From the NCBI RefSeq assembly GCF_039649665.1, contig NZ_JBDJAW010000027.1, positions 1-64,000 on the forward strand: a stretch of DNA of 64,000 nucleotides, in the 5' to 3' direction. This DNA comes from Microbispora sp. ZYX-F-249 (lineage in GTDB: Bacteria; Actinomycetota; Actinomycetes; Streptosporangiales; Streptosporangiaceae). Positions 17,320-27,000 of this stretch are shown here, in pieces. Each line of letters opens with the position of its first letter. Within the stretch, counting starts at the first letter, position 1. The translations under genes and the position numbers were made by a program. Below the pieces are notes generated by a model that was not told the origin of the DNA, did not search any database, and worked only from the letters and a program-made list of their open reading frames with translations.

Positions 17320-18755
17320 GCACCTTTCACTTCGCGGAACACGCTCGCGAACGGGCCGCTCAGCGCGGACAGCCGGATGCCGGGGTCCGCCCCGGCCCGC
17401 CGTACGACCTCGGCGAAGCCGTCGATGAGGCGGCGCGCGGTCGCGGGCGTGAACAGGTCGCTGCTGTAGTCGAGGACGCCGCCCAGCCCCTCCGGTCCCC
17501 GCCACAGGTCCATCGAGACCTCGGACTTGGTGTGGCTGGGCGGGACCACGTGGACCTCCCGGTCGAGGTCGGCGAACCGGGTCCCCAGCAGATCTTCCTT
17601 GGGCAGGTTGTGCAGGTTGAACATGACCTGGCACAGCGGCGGCCTGCTGATGTCGCGGGGGACGCGCAGCGCGGCCAGGACGTGCTCGTACGGCACCTCC
17701 GCGTGCCGCATGCCGGCCAGGGTCGTCTCCCGCACGCGGTCCAGCAGCTCGTGGAACGACGGGTCGCCGGACAGGTCGGCGCGCACCACCATCGTGTTGC
17801 CGAAGTAGCCGATCAGCGGCGCCAGCTCGCTGCGGCCCCGGCCCGCCACCGGCACGCCGACGCAGAAGTCGGTCTGACCCGACGCCAGGGCGAGGGTCGC
17901 CTCGTAGGCGGCGATCAGGGCCATGAACGACGTGCAGCGCCGCTTCCTGGCCACCTTCTCCAGCGGCGTGATCACCTCCGGCGGCAGCAGCAGCTGCTCG
18001 CGCCCGCCGCGCCCGGACCACCGGGGCGGCCGGGGGTGGTCGGCCGGAAGGTCCAGCGCGGGGGCGCCGGCCAGGCGGCGCTCCCAGAACTCCACGCCCT
18101 CGGTGTGGTCCCGCTGTCTCTCCCCCACGGCGAAGCGGGGATACTGCGTGGCCAGCTCCGGCAGCTCGGGCTCACGTCCCTCGCGTGCGGCGGCGTAGCA
18201 CTCCGTGAGCTCACGCAGGAGCACGTCGAGCGACCAGCCGTCCATCACGATGTGGTGCAGGACGATGCACACGACCGCGTCGTCCTCTCCCAGCCCGGCC
18301 AGGCCGGTCCGCAGGGGAGGCGCGTTCTCCAGGTCGAACGGGCGCTCGACGAACTCCTTCAACGCCCGTTCGAGGTCCGCCTCCCCGGAGAACGCGATCT
18401 TCTCCAGCGGCACCGGTCCCGGCGGCAGCACGACCTGCACGGGGGCGTCCCCGCGCAGCCGGAAACGGGTCCGCAGCACCTCGTGCCGCGCCACGATCCG
18501 GGTGAACGCGGCGGTCAGCGCGTCCACGTCGAGCGGCCCGCGCAGCCGCATGCACCAGGGCGTGTTGTAGGTGGTGTCGGCGGGGTCGAAGCGGCTGAGG
18601 AACCACAGGCGCTCCTGCCCGGGCGACAGCGGCCACTCCTGCCCGCCGGTGTCCCGGGCCGCGCCCCCGAGGGAGCGCAGCAGCGCCGCCCGGCGCTCGG
18701 GGGGCAGGCCGGCCAGCTTCTCGATCAGCGCGGCGCGGCGCTCGGCGGCGGTCAT
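17310..18755 (-). CDS. freestanding NRPS condensation domain
   Basis: 481-aa protein made of a short N-terminal helix (TAAERRAALIEKLAGLPPER), a docking-like segment, followed by one condensation domain with intact HHIVMDG and the usual LSPGQERLWFL opening. No A or T domain is attached. Positioned directly before the glycine A-T gene (10-base overlap), it probably catalyses peptide-bond formation on that carrier. ATG 18755 overlaps the MbtH stop (ATGA). Confidence 0.9.
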   Translation of the reverse strand: MTAAERRAALIEKLAGLPPERRAALLRSLGGAARDTGGQEWPLSPGQERLWFLSRFDPADTTYNTPWCMRLRGPLDVDALTAAFTRIVARHEVLRTRFRLRGDAPVQVVLPPGPVPLEKIAFSGEADLERALKEFVERPFDLENAPPLRTGLAGLGEDDAVVCIVLHHIVMDGWSLDVLLRELTECYAAAREGREPELPELATQYPRFAVGERQRDHTEGVEFWERRLAGAPALDLPADHPRPPRWSGRGGREQLLLPPEVITPLEKVARKRRCTSFMALIAAYEATLALASGQTDFCVGVPVAGRGRSELAPLIGYFGNTMVVRADLSGDPSFHELLDRVRETTLAGMRHAEVPYEHVLAALRVPRDISRPPLCQVMFNLHNLPKEDLLGTRFADLDREVHVVPPSHTKSEVSMDLWRGPEGLGGVLDYSSDLFTPATARRLIDGFAEVVRRAGADPGIRLSALSGPFASVFREVKGAWK

Positions 18756-18964
18756 TCGCCCCGGTCGCGTACGCTCGGCGTTCCCTGGTCGCGTACGCTC
18801 CGCGGCCGCATGTCGGTCCACACCGTCTCGATGTGGTCCAGGCATTCCTGGCGGGTGCCCGCGAAGCCGGTGGGCCGCCACCCGGCGGGCGGCTCGCGGT
18901 CGCTCCACCATACGGAGAACTGCTCCTCGTCGTTGACGACCACGAGCATCGGGGAATCGGTCAT
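18752..18964 (-). CDS. MbtH-like NRPS activator
   Basis: 70-aa member of the MbtH family, small chaperone-like partners of adenylation domains. Conserved positions are seen: NDEEQFSVWW, PPAGWRPTGFAGTRQECLDHI and WTDMRPRS. The last about 16 residues are an extension produced by a 24-bp direct repeat (RSVRDQGT/PSVRDRGE), not part of the family core. It starts one base after the stop of the upstream C gene and overlaps the next. Confidence 0.95.
   Translation of the reverse strand: MTDSPMLVVVNDEEQFSVWWSDREPPAGWRPTGFAGTRQECLDHIETVWTDMRPRSVRDQGTPSVRDRGE
18763..18800. repeat. 24-bp period direct repeat in the mbtH-like 3' end
   Basis: GGTCGCGTACGCTC occurs at 18763-18776 and again at 18787-18800. 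It duplicates eight codons at the C-terminus of the MbtH-like protein, probably by slippage. Confidence 0.8.
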
Positions 18965-18965
18965 G

Positions 18966-20732
18966 TCATCTTTCCCAGGGGTTCGTTGAGGGGGACGGCT
19001 CCCGGCCCCCGCCCTCGGCCAGGCGGGGACAGCCGGGCCAGCCGGCCGGATCGGCCGGAGGCGCCGCGCACAGGACGTAGTGATGAGGGGCGAGCACGTC
19101 GGTCCGGCCGGTCGCGGCGCGCATGAAGGCGGTGTGGACGGCCTCGGGCGTGTCCAGCCCGGGACGCGCGAGGAGGTACCCGGTCAGCCGGGGCGCCCCG
19201 CCGTCGCCGTCCTCCAGCGCGACCGCGGCCGCGTCGGTGCCGCACACCCGGCGCAGCAGCGCCTCGGTCTCCGGCAGGCTCACCCAGTCGTGGCCGATCG
19301 CCGTCCACCCGGCGGGGCGCGGCACCGGGTCCAGGCTCGCGATCTTCGCGACCTGGTCCAGCAGCACCTCCTCCGAGACGGCCCGGACCAGCAACTCCTC
19401 CAGGCCGGTGAGCATCCGCTCGGCGACGCCTCCGGGCAGGAAGGCCGTGTCCACCAGCACGTAGAACTCGCAGGTGGACGGGGCGGGACCGGTGGCGAAG
19501 AAGATCCTCGCCTTGACCGCGGGGTAGGCCCCGACGAAGAAGGTCCTGGTCCGGCCGCGCAGCGCGGCGAGCGCCGCGGCGTCCTCCGGATCGACCCGCG
19601 GCAGGCCCTGCCAGCGGCCGCCCTGCCTGACGTCGTTGAAGAAGGCGTCCAGGTCGATGTCGGCGCCGCGTCGCCACGCCTCGGCCTCCCACGCGGCCAG
19701 CACGAGCGCGGGCTCGTAGTGCCCGTTCCGGTACGTCGCCATGGTCCTGCGATGTCCGTGCCGCAGCGCGCCGGCGAACGTGCCGTCCCCGAGGTCGACG
19801 ACGCACAGCCCGTCCTGGGCGGCGGGCCCGGCCATCGCCTCCATCCCCGGGTGGTGCCGGTTCGACACGATGAGCTGCAGCGCCGCCGTACGATGCCCGG
19901 TCACGGCGCTGAGCAGGGCGGCACTGGCGACCGTGAGCACGCTGGAGGTCGTCACACCGTGCCGGGCCGCGAGCGCCTCGGCGGCGACGGCCGCCGCCGG
20001 GGAGTCCATCCCGTGCCGGACGAAGCGCGGCTCCTCGGGTTCCCTCATCGGGAAGTCGAACATCGAACGCGGCGCGGACGCCAGGCCGGTCCGCCAGTGC
20101 CGCAGCGCCTGGCCGCCGGGCGGCGGGTCCGACCCCTCGAAGGCGGCCTGGTCGAGCGGCTGCCAGTCCGGGCCGGGCAGGTCCTCCCCGGCGACCAGCC
20201 GCGGCCACTCCGCGGCCACCGTGTTCAGCGACCAGCCGTCGAGCGCGAGATGGGACAGCGCGAGCGCGAGCGCGCGCGGCCGGCCCCGCTGGCAGACGAC
20301 CGCGCACCGGATCGGCAGCTCGGCCGCGTAGTCGAACCCGGTCGCGGCCAGCTCGGCGGCCAGCGCCTTGGCCGCGCTCATCGGCTTGGCCGCCGCCTCG
20401 TACACGCCGACCGTGAGCCGGCCCTCCCGGCTCACCCGCTGACTGGTGCTCTCCCCGTCCCGGACGAACGCCGTGCGCAGCGTCTCGTGCCGCTCGACGA
20501 GGCGGCCAACGGCGCGCAGCACGGCGTCCACGTCGGCCGCGCCGGTCACCGGCAGGGTCCAGGGCAGGTTGAAGTAGGGGTCGCCGTCGTCCAGCCACTG
20601 GGTGGAACGCCAGATCCCCTGCTGGCCCCAGGTCAGCGCGGCCTGCCCGCCCCGGGCGCCGCGGAACTCCACGGTGCGCGGCGGCAGCGCCGTGAGACCG
20701 GACGCCTCCACCGCCGGCGGACCCGCGGTCAC
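18966..20732 (-). CDS. freestanding, divergent NRPS condensation-like protein
   Basis: 588-aa protein with one condensation-type domain. The active-site motif is SHLALDG instead of HHxxxDG: the first His is Ser, but the catalytic second His and the Asp remain. The opening LTWGQQGIWRSTQWL and the latch-like later region fit the C superfamily. About 120 extra C-terminal residues (LTGYLLARPGLDTPEAVHTA) resemble a piece of an adenylation subdomain. GTG 20732 overlaps the carrier-protein stop (GTGA). It may act as a trans condensation or acyl-transfer enzyme; a non-canonical reaction is possible. Confidence 0.8.
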   Translation of the reverse strand: MTAGPPAVEASGLTALPPRTVEFRGARGGQAALTWGQQGIWRSTQWLDDGDPYFNLPWTLPVTGAADVDAVLRAVGRLVERHETLRTAFVRDGESTSQRVSREGRLTVGVYEAAAKPMSAAKALAAELAATGFDYAAELPIRCAVVCQRGRPRALALALSHLALDGWSLNTVAAEWPRLVAGEDLPGPDWQPLDQAAFEGSDPPPGGQALRHWRTGLASAPRSMFDFPMREPEEPRFVRHGMDSPAAAVAAEALAARHGVTTSSVLTVASAALLSAVTGHRTAALQLIVSNRHHPGMEAMAGPAAQDGLCVVDLGDGTFAGALRHGHRRTMATYRNGHYEPALVLAAWEAEAWRRGADIDLDAFFNDVRQGGRWQGLPRVDPEDAAALAALRGRTRTFFVGAYPAVKARIFFATGPAPSTCEFYVLVDTAFLPGGVAERMLTGLEELLVRAVSEEVLLDQVAKIASLDPVPRPAGWTAIGHDWVSLPETEALLRRVCGTDAAAVALEDGDGGAPRLTGYLLARPGLDTPEAVHTAFMRAATGRTDVLAPHHYVLCAAPPADPAGWPGCPRLAEGGGREPSPSTNPWER

Positions 20733-20962
20733 TTCCGCTGCCCCGCGATGTGCTCGACCAGGCCGTCGAGCGTGTCGATGTGGCCGCCGTCCAGGTCGAC
20801 GTCGCAGTCGAACTCGGTCTCCAGCAGGTCGATCAGCCGGAGATAGGCGATCGAGGTGAGGCCGAGCGCGGGCAGGCTGCAGTCCGCCGCCAGGATGTCC
20901 GCGACGGCAAGGTCGCCGCCGCTCGCCTTCGACACCAGCTCGGCCACGCGCTCCCTCAGCAT
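20729..20962 (-). CDS. freestanding acyl/peptidyl carrier protein
   Basis: 77-aa carrier protein with phosphopantetheine attachment Ser in LGLTSIAYLRL, inside the usual four-helix outline (ERVAELVSKASG at the start). ATG 20962 overlaps the C-T gene stop by 7 bases. It is the natural partner for the freestanding ligase three genes up, or for the divergent C domain that follows it. Confidence 0.88.
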   Translation of the reverse strand: MLRERVAELVSKASGGDLAVADILAADCSLPALGLTSIAYLRLIDLLETEFDCDVDLDGGHIDTLDGLVEHIAGQRK

Positions 20963-22512
20963 GCCTCCTCCCGCAGGCGGGCGACCTCCGCCGCGATCCC
21001 GGCGATCGTCGGCTCGTCGAAGAACACGTCGAAGGACAGCTCCACGTCCATCCGCTCACGCACCTTGGCGATGATCTGGGTGATCGACAGCGAGTGCCCG
21101 CCGAGGTCGAACAGGTCCTCGTCCGGGCCGATCTCCGGCATGGCGAGCACCTCGCGCCAGATCTCCCCCACCTCCGCGAGATACGGCACCGCGTCCGCCT
21201 CGCCGCCGCGGGTCGATGGGGACGACTCCTCGGACCGGGCGAAGGACGGCTCAACCGGGGACGGCAGCGGCAGGCCGGCCAGGCCGGCATCGGGAGCGGC
21301 GGCCACCGCGCGCAGCAGGGAGAGCAGGTCCCCGGCGACGGTCTCGCAGCCGGACCGGCTCAGGACGAGCGGGTTGAACTGCAGCCGGGCGGCGGCGCCG
21401 TCCGGCGCGTCCACCACCTGGAGGTGCAGCGTGCCGCGCACCGCGCCGTTGAAGGACATCCAGTCCACCGACGCCGCCACGCCGGGGAACTCCGGCGCGC
21501 CCCCGTCCCGCCCGCGGTAGCTGACCGACACCGGCGTCAGCGCGGTGCGGGGGCTGACGCCGCCGACGGCACGCGCGAGCGGCACCTGCCGGAACCGGTA
21601 GACGGCCCGCAACTCCTCGCGCAGGGACCGCGCGAACTCGGCGAACGTCCCGGCCGGGGCGGGAGCCGCCACCGGCAGCTCGTTCACGAAGGGGCCGATG
21701 TGGCCCTGCGTCTCCTCGGTCCTGGTCGACAGGTCGACGGCCACCGCCGTGCCCTCGTTGCCGTACGCCGCGAGCAGGGTGTGCACCGCGGCGAGCACCA
21801 GCTCGAACCGGGTGACGCCCATCTTGTCCGCGGCGACCGCGAGGTCGGCGGGGAGCGCGAAGTCGACGGCCTCGCCGGCCGCGGCGCGGGTCGAGATCCC
21901 GGACAGCCCGGGGAGGCGCAGGTCCTGCCGGTCCCGCCAGCGGTCGCGCCAGAACTCGGCGGCGTCGCCGAGCAGCTCGGCCACCCGGGCGTTCTCCCGC
22001 TCGACGGCCTCGCCGTACGTCGTGGCAAGGGCCGGCGACGGCAGCCCGGCGTAGGCGCCGGCGAGGCCGCGCACCAGGATGTCCTTCGACATGCCGTCGA
22101 AGACGGCGTGGTGGGCGACGACGACGAGCAGGTGCCGCTCCGGCGCGAGCCGGAAGACCGTGAACCGGGCCGTCGGCCCGGTCCGCAGGTCCAGGGCGAG
22201 GGACGCCTCGCGCTCGACCAGCTCGCGGGGCTCACGGCCGGAGGCGTCCTCGAAGCCGACGGGCGGCGGCACGGCGGCCGGCACCAGGCGCAGCACGCCG
22301 TCCCGCTCGGCCAGTGCCGCGCCCAGCTGCGGGTGCGCGCGGACCACGTCGTGGCAGGCGGCCAGCAGCCGGTCCACGTCCAGAGGGCCGTCGAACCGGA
22401 TGGCCAGCGGCATGTGGTACACGCGGCCCCCGCAGCCCATCTGCTCCGTTATCCACATGCCGTGCTGAGCGAGGGACGCCTGCTCCCCCTCGTCTATGCG
22501 CGTGAGTGACAT
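20956..22512 (-). CDS. NRPS didomain C-T
   Basis: 518-aa protein: condensation domain about residues 10-420 with HHAVFDG, then a carrier domain about 440-515 with LGGHSLSITQ. No adenylation domain lies between or beside them, so its carrier must be charged in trans or receive the product of a partner. It starts one base after the ligase stop, with GGAAGG upstream. Starter-type C domains that accept an acyl group from a freestanding carrier have this size. Confidence 0.88.
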   Translation of the reverse strand: MSLTRIDEGEQASLAQHGMWITEQMGCGGRVYHMPLAIRFDGPLDVDRLLAACHDVVRAHPQLGAALAERDGVLRLVPAAVPPPVGFEDASGREPRELVEREASLALDLRTGPTARFTVFRLAPERHLLVVVAHHAVFDGMSKDILVRGLAGAYAGLPSPALATTYGEAVERENARVAELLGDAAEFWRDRWRDRQDLRLPGLSGISTRAAAGEAVDFALPADLAVAADKMGVTRFELVLAAVHTLLAAYGNEGTAVAVDLSTRTEETQGHIGPFVNELPVAAPAPAGTFAEFARSLREELRAVYRFRQVPLARAVGGVSPRTALTPVSVSYRGRDGGAPEFPGVAASVDWMSFNGAVRGTLHLQVVDAPDGAAARLQFNPLVLSRSGCETVAGDLLSLLRAVAAAPDAGLAGLPLPSPVEPSFARSEESSPSTRGGEADAVPYLAEVGEIWREVLAMPEIGPDEDLFDLGGHSLSITQIIAKVRERMDVELSFDVFFDEPTIAGIAAEVARLREEAC

Positions 22513-22513
22513 C

Positions 22514-24040
22514 TCACTTGCCTTCCGTGCTGATCACTGAGTCGCCCAGCAGCGCGGGCAGCTCCTTCTTGATGACCTTTCCTGACTGGTTCCTGGGCAG
22601 GCTGTCGACCACGAGGACCCGTTCGGGAAGCTCGTGCCAGGCCAGCCGGTCCATCAGGAAGGCGCGCACCTCACTCGCGACGAGCCCCGGCGACCTGGGC
22701 ACGACCGCGGCGCCCAGCACGGAGCCCAGCACCGGGTGCGGGAGCCCGAACACGGCCGCCTCCGCGACCAGCGGGTGCTCGTGCAGCGCGGCCTCCACCT
22801 GCAGGGTGGACACCTTGAACGCCCCGGTCTTGACCACGTCGCTCTCCCGGTCGACCAGGTAGAGGTAGCCGTCGGCGTCCACGTATCCGACGTCGCCCAT
22901 GCGCACCCAGCCGTCGCGGAACGACCTGGCGCTGGCCTCGGCGTCGCCGTAGTAGGACCGGGTGGCGGTGGGCGAGCGCATCCACACCTCGCCGGTCTCC
23001 CCGGGCGGGAGGGGGGTGCCCTCCTCGTCGGTGATGCGCAGCGAGCCGCCGAACGCGGGCCGCCCCAGCGCGGCCGGCCGCGTACGGTCGTAGATCATGA
23101 TCGTCTGGGCGGGGGCGGCCTCGGTGGACGTGTAGTAGTTCGTCACGGTCGCGTTCGGGAAGGCCGCCGACAGACGCTCCGACACGGCGGGCGGGAGCGC
23201 GGCCGCCGCCGACCCCAGCAGCACCACGCTGGACATGTCGTGCCGCTCGTGCAGCCCGGCGTCGAGCAGCTCGATCGCCATGGAGGGCACCAGGAACACG
23301 GTGCCGGGACGGTAGGTCTCGATCAGCCGGGCGAACCGGCCGGGCGTGAACCTCGCCGGGGTCAGCACCGCCGGCCGGGCGTCCAGCGCGTTGACCAGCA
23401 TGGTCTGGCCGGCGTTGGTGCCGATCGGGAACGCGTGCAGCAGGTGACGCGAGTGGGCGAACCTGCGGTGCTTGGGCTGCGTGACGCACCCGTAGGCCAG
23501 GTTGGCGTGGGTCGCGCCGACCCCCTTGGGCCGCCCGGTCGTGCCGGAGGTGTAGAGGATCTGCGCCAGGTCCCCGGGCCGCACCCGCGGTCCCTCCGGC
23601 GCCGTCCCCGGCTCGAAGCCGGCCTCCAGCTCCGCCGGGGTCGCGGTCCACGGCGCCTCCGCCGGCGCCGCGAGGTCCCGGCCGAGCAGCACCGCCGTCG
23701 CCGAGCAGTGCTCGATCATGTACCGCAGCTCGGCCGGCGCCAGCCGGTCCGACATCGGCACGGCCACCGCGCCCGCCTTCAGCACTCCGAAGAAGGCCAC
23801 GGCGAAGTCGATCCAGTCACGGCTGCCGAAGTGCAGCGCCACCCGGTCGCCCGGGGTGACCCCGCGGCCCGCCAGCCCGGCGGCGAGCGCCGCCGACCTG
23901 CGCTCCCAGTCCGCGAAGGTGAGCGTGCCGTGCCCCTCCACGATCATCGCCACGCCGTCGGGTTCCTGCCCCGCGCGCAGCCGCAGCAGCTCCGGCAGGG
24001 TGAGCGCGGGCACTCCCCGTGTCCTCGTCGCCCCCGTCAT
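22514..24040 (-). CDS. freestanding acid:AMP ligase (class I adenylate-forming)
   Basis: 508-aa ANL-superfamily enzyme: YTSGTTGRPKGVG (P-loop), NYYTSTEA (A5), RMGDVGYVD (A7) and a C-terminal catalytic Lys in NQSGKVIKK. It differs from the amino-acid A domains of the cluster; VPSMAIELLDAGLHERH and the neutral pocket fit carboxylic-acid or aryl/acyl activation better, though the substrate cannot be read. It most likely charges a freestanding carrier of this operon with a starter acid. ATG 24040 overlaps the preceding stop (ATGA). Confidence 0.85.
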   Translation of the reverse strand: MTGATRTRGVPALTLPELLRLRAGQEPDGVAMIVEGHGTLTFADWERRSAALAAGLAGRGVTPGDRVALHFGSRDWIDFAVAFFGVLKAGAVAVPMSDRLAPAELRYMIEHCSATAVLLGRDLAAPAEAPWTATPAELEAGFEPGTAPEGPRVRPGDLAQILYTSGTTGRPKGVGATHANLAYGCVTQPKHRRFAHSRHLLHAFPIGTNAGQTMLVNALDARPAVLTPARFTPGRFARLIETYRPGTVFLVPSMAIELLDAGLHERHDMSSVVLLGSAAAALPPAVSERLSAAFPNATVTNYYTSTEAAPAQTIMIYDRTRPAALGRPAFGGSLRITDEEGTPLPPGETGEVWMRSPTATRSYYGDAEASARSFRDGWVRMGDVGYVDADGYLYLVDRESDVVKTGAFKVSTLQVEAALHEHPLVAEAAVFGLPHPVLGSVLGAAVVPRSPGLVASEVRAFLMDRLAWHELPERVLVVDSLPRNQSGKVIKKELPALLGDSVISTEGK

Positions 24041-27000
24041 GCGTGCTCCTTCTCGGGTTCGCGAGCCGCCCGTGTGTCCGCCCGTGTGTCCGCCCGTGTG
24101 CCTGCTTGTGTGTCCGCCCGGGCGGCCGCGACGCGCTCGGTCAGGGCCTGGTAGCCGACGACGTCGTCGGGCAGGGCGTCGGGCACGTCGGCGTCGAACC
24201 GGCGCAGCACCCGCACCCGCATGCCGACCAGGGCGATGACGGCGATCGCCAGCGCGAAGCAGGCGTACATGAAGCCGAGCCCTCGGCCGGGGCCGGTGCC
24301 GAGCACCACCCCCACCGTGCCGGCGAGCGGCCCGTCCGCGGCGAGCAGCGGCTCGAAGACCTGCGCGCCGTACGGCGCGACCAGGCCGAATCCGATGGGC
24401 AGCGTGGACCAGGCGACCAGCGTGTTCAGCGCGATGACCCGGCCGTGGAACCGCTGCGGCACCTTGACCTGGATGATCGTGGCGTAGACGCCGTTCAGCA
24501 GGGTGAGGCACAGCGACATGCCGAACGCGCCGACGGCGATGAGGAACAGGTCCTGGTACAGCCCGGTCAGCAGGCAGAACACCGACAGGGCGAGCGTGGA
24601 CAGCAGCACGCCGTACAACCGCCTGCGCCGCGGGCCGCCCCAGGCCGCCATCGCCAGGCCGCCGAGGAAGGCGCCGAGCCCGCCCGCGAACGACACCCGG
24701 CCGACCTCGGCCAGCGTCGCGAACGACAGCACCAGCGGCGAGATCATCATGAACAGCGGGGACAGGAAGACGTTCAGCACCGCGAAGTAGAACAGCATCG
24801 CGCGGAAGCCCCGGTTGCCCCAGGAGTGGCGGATGCCGCCCAGCATCTCGGCGAGCACGCTCTCCCGCCGCTTCCACGCCATCGTCGCCGGGAAGCGGAT
24901 CAGCACGATGGTGAGCGTCGCGACGACGTAGCTGGCCACGTCGATGACGAGGATGCCCTCCAGCCCGATCGTCGCCATCAGCCCGACCGCGATCAGCGGC
25001 ACGATGAGCTGCGCGGTGCCGGTGGCCATCTGGACGACGCCGTTGGCGTGCCCGAGGAACCGTTTCGGCACGAGCTGCGGGATCGCCGACGTGTACGCCA
25101 GCCGTTGGAAGGTGAGCGCGACCGACAGGCAGACCAGCAGCGGATAGATGTGCCAGACCTGCAGGTTGCCGGTCCACAGCAGCAGTCCCAGCACGAGCTG
25201 GGTGCCGCCGGCGGCCGCGTCTCCGGCGATCATGACCTTGCGCCGGTCGAACCGGTCGACGATGGCGCCGGCCAGCGGGGCGACGAGCATGCCGGGCAGC
25301 AGCCCGAGCACGGAGAACAGCGCGAACCGGGCGAGCGAGCCCGTGGTCAGGTAGATCCACAGCGGGATGGCGAACTCGGTCAGCGCGGAGCCGGTGATCG
25401 AGACGAGCTGCCCGGCCGCGACGAGGAGGAAGCGCCGCATGCTGGGCGGCGGGCCGACGCGCACCTGCGCGCCCGCGGGGCCGTCCGGGCCGACCGGGTC
25501 GTCCTGCGCCGCGCCCGCGCCGGGTCCGGTTCCGGTCCCGGTCCCGGCGGACCGGCTGGAGACGCCCTGCAGCCACCAGGTGCGGGTCTCGTCCCGTTCC
25601 ATCCCCTCCGTACGCCCGGAGGCGAGGGCGGCGTGGGTGCCGGTGACGATCTCGGCCAGCTCGTCGCTGCGGTACCGCAGGAAGAAGTGCCCGGCCTCGT
25701 CGAGGACGACGCACGCCGTGTCATCCGACAGGCAATGCCACTCCTTGTAACGTTCCTGGTAGAACTCCGCCGCCGGGTCGCGTTCGCCGACCACGGAGAT
25801 CACCGGCGCGCGCAGCGCCGGGCCGCCGCCCTCCTCGAAGATCCGGGTGAAGTAGCGCTCGGCGGCGCGGGTGCCCTCACGGCGGTTGCGCACGATGAGC
25901 TTGACCTGCTCCCGGCCGAGGTCCTCCACGTCGAGCCCGGCCGCGGTCAGGGCGTTGACCCGCTGCTGGTCGCTGGTGAGGCGGTCGAAGAAGGTCCCGA
26001 GCCAGTTCAGGCCGCGGCCCGGGCGGGCGAAGGGGAACACGCCGCCGAGATACAGCGCGTCCACCGTGCGGCCGTCCGCCTCCAGCTTGCGGGCGATCTC
26101 CGCGGACAGCATGACGCCGAGGCCGCAGTGGCCGTACAGCACCAGCGAGCCGCCGTTCCTGTCCATGATCTCGCAGATCTCGGCCACGCAGTCGGCGACG
26201 ACCTCGTCGAACGGCCGGGCCACCTCGCCCAGCTCGTGGCCGGGCACGGCGACCGAGTAGAGCGCCCAGTCGTCCGGCAGCGCGTCCGCGAGCGGCTGGT
26301 AGACGACCGCGCTCCCCCCGCCGTACGGCACGCACACCAGGGTGGTGGTGGCCCGCCGGGCGGGGGTGAGCCGGTGCAGCAGCGAGCGCGGCACGTCCCC
26401 CTCGGCCGTGAGCAGCCGGGCCAGCTCGCGGACGGTGCGGTGCTTGAAGACGTCGAGCACCGTGATCTGCCGGTCCGGATGCGCCTTGCGCAGCCGGGCG
26501 ATGACGCGCATCGCCAGCAGCGAGTGGCCGCCCAGGGCGAAGAAGTCGTCGAGCGCCCCCACGCGCTCGACTTCCAGCACCTCCGCCCAGACGCGGGCCA
26601 CGTCCTCCTCGGCGCCGGGCGCCGGGGCGACGTACTCGGCCGCCGCCACGTCGGCCTCCGGCTCGGGCAGCCGCGAGCGGTCCACCTTGCCGTGCGACTT
26701 GAGCGGCAGCTCGTCGAGCCAGGCGTACCGCGAGGGGACCATGTACGCGGGCAGCCGGTCGGCCAGCCACGCGCGGACCTCCGCGGTCTCCCCGGCCTCC
26801 CCGCCGGCGGGGACGAGGTAGGCGACGAGCTGCTCGCCGCGCGGCTCGACCACCGCCTGGGCGACGTCCGGATGGTCGGCCAGCACCGACTCGACCTCGC
26901 CGAGCTCGACCCGGTAGCCGCGGATCTTCACCTGCAGGTCGCGGCGGCCGAGGAACTCCAGGTCGCCGGTGCCGGACCACCGGCCGAGGTCGCCGGTGCG

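Noticed and set aside
24066-24113. Short tandem repeat considered as a CRISPR or iteron array
   Set aside because: 12-bp units without spacers, inside a coding region and encoding TRAD repeats.
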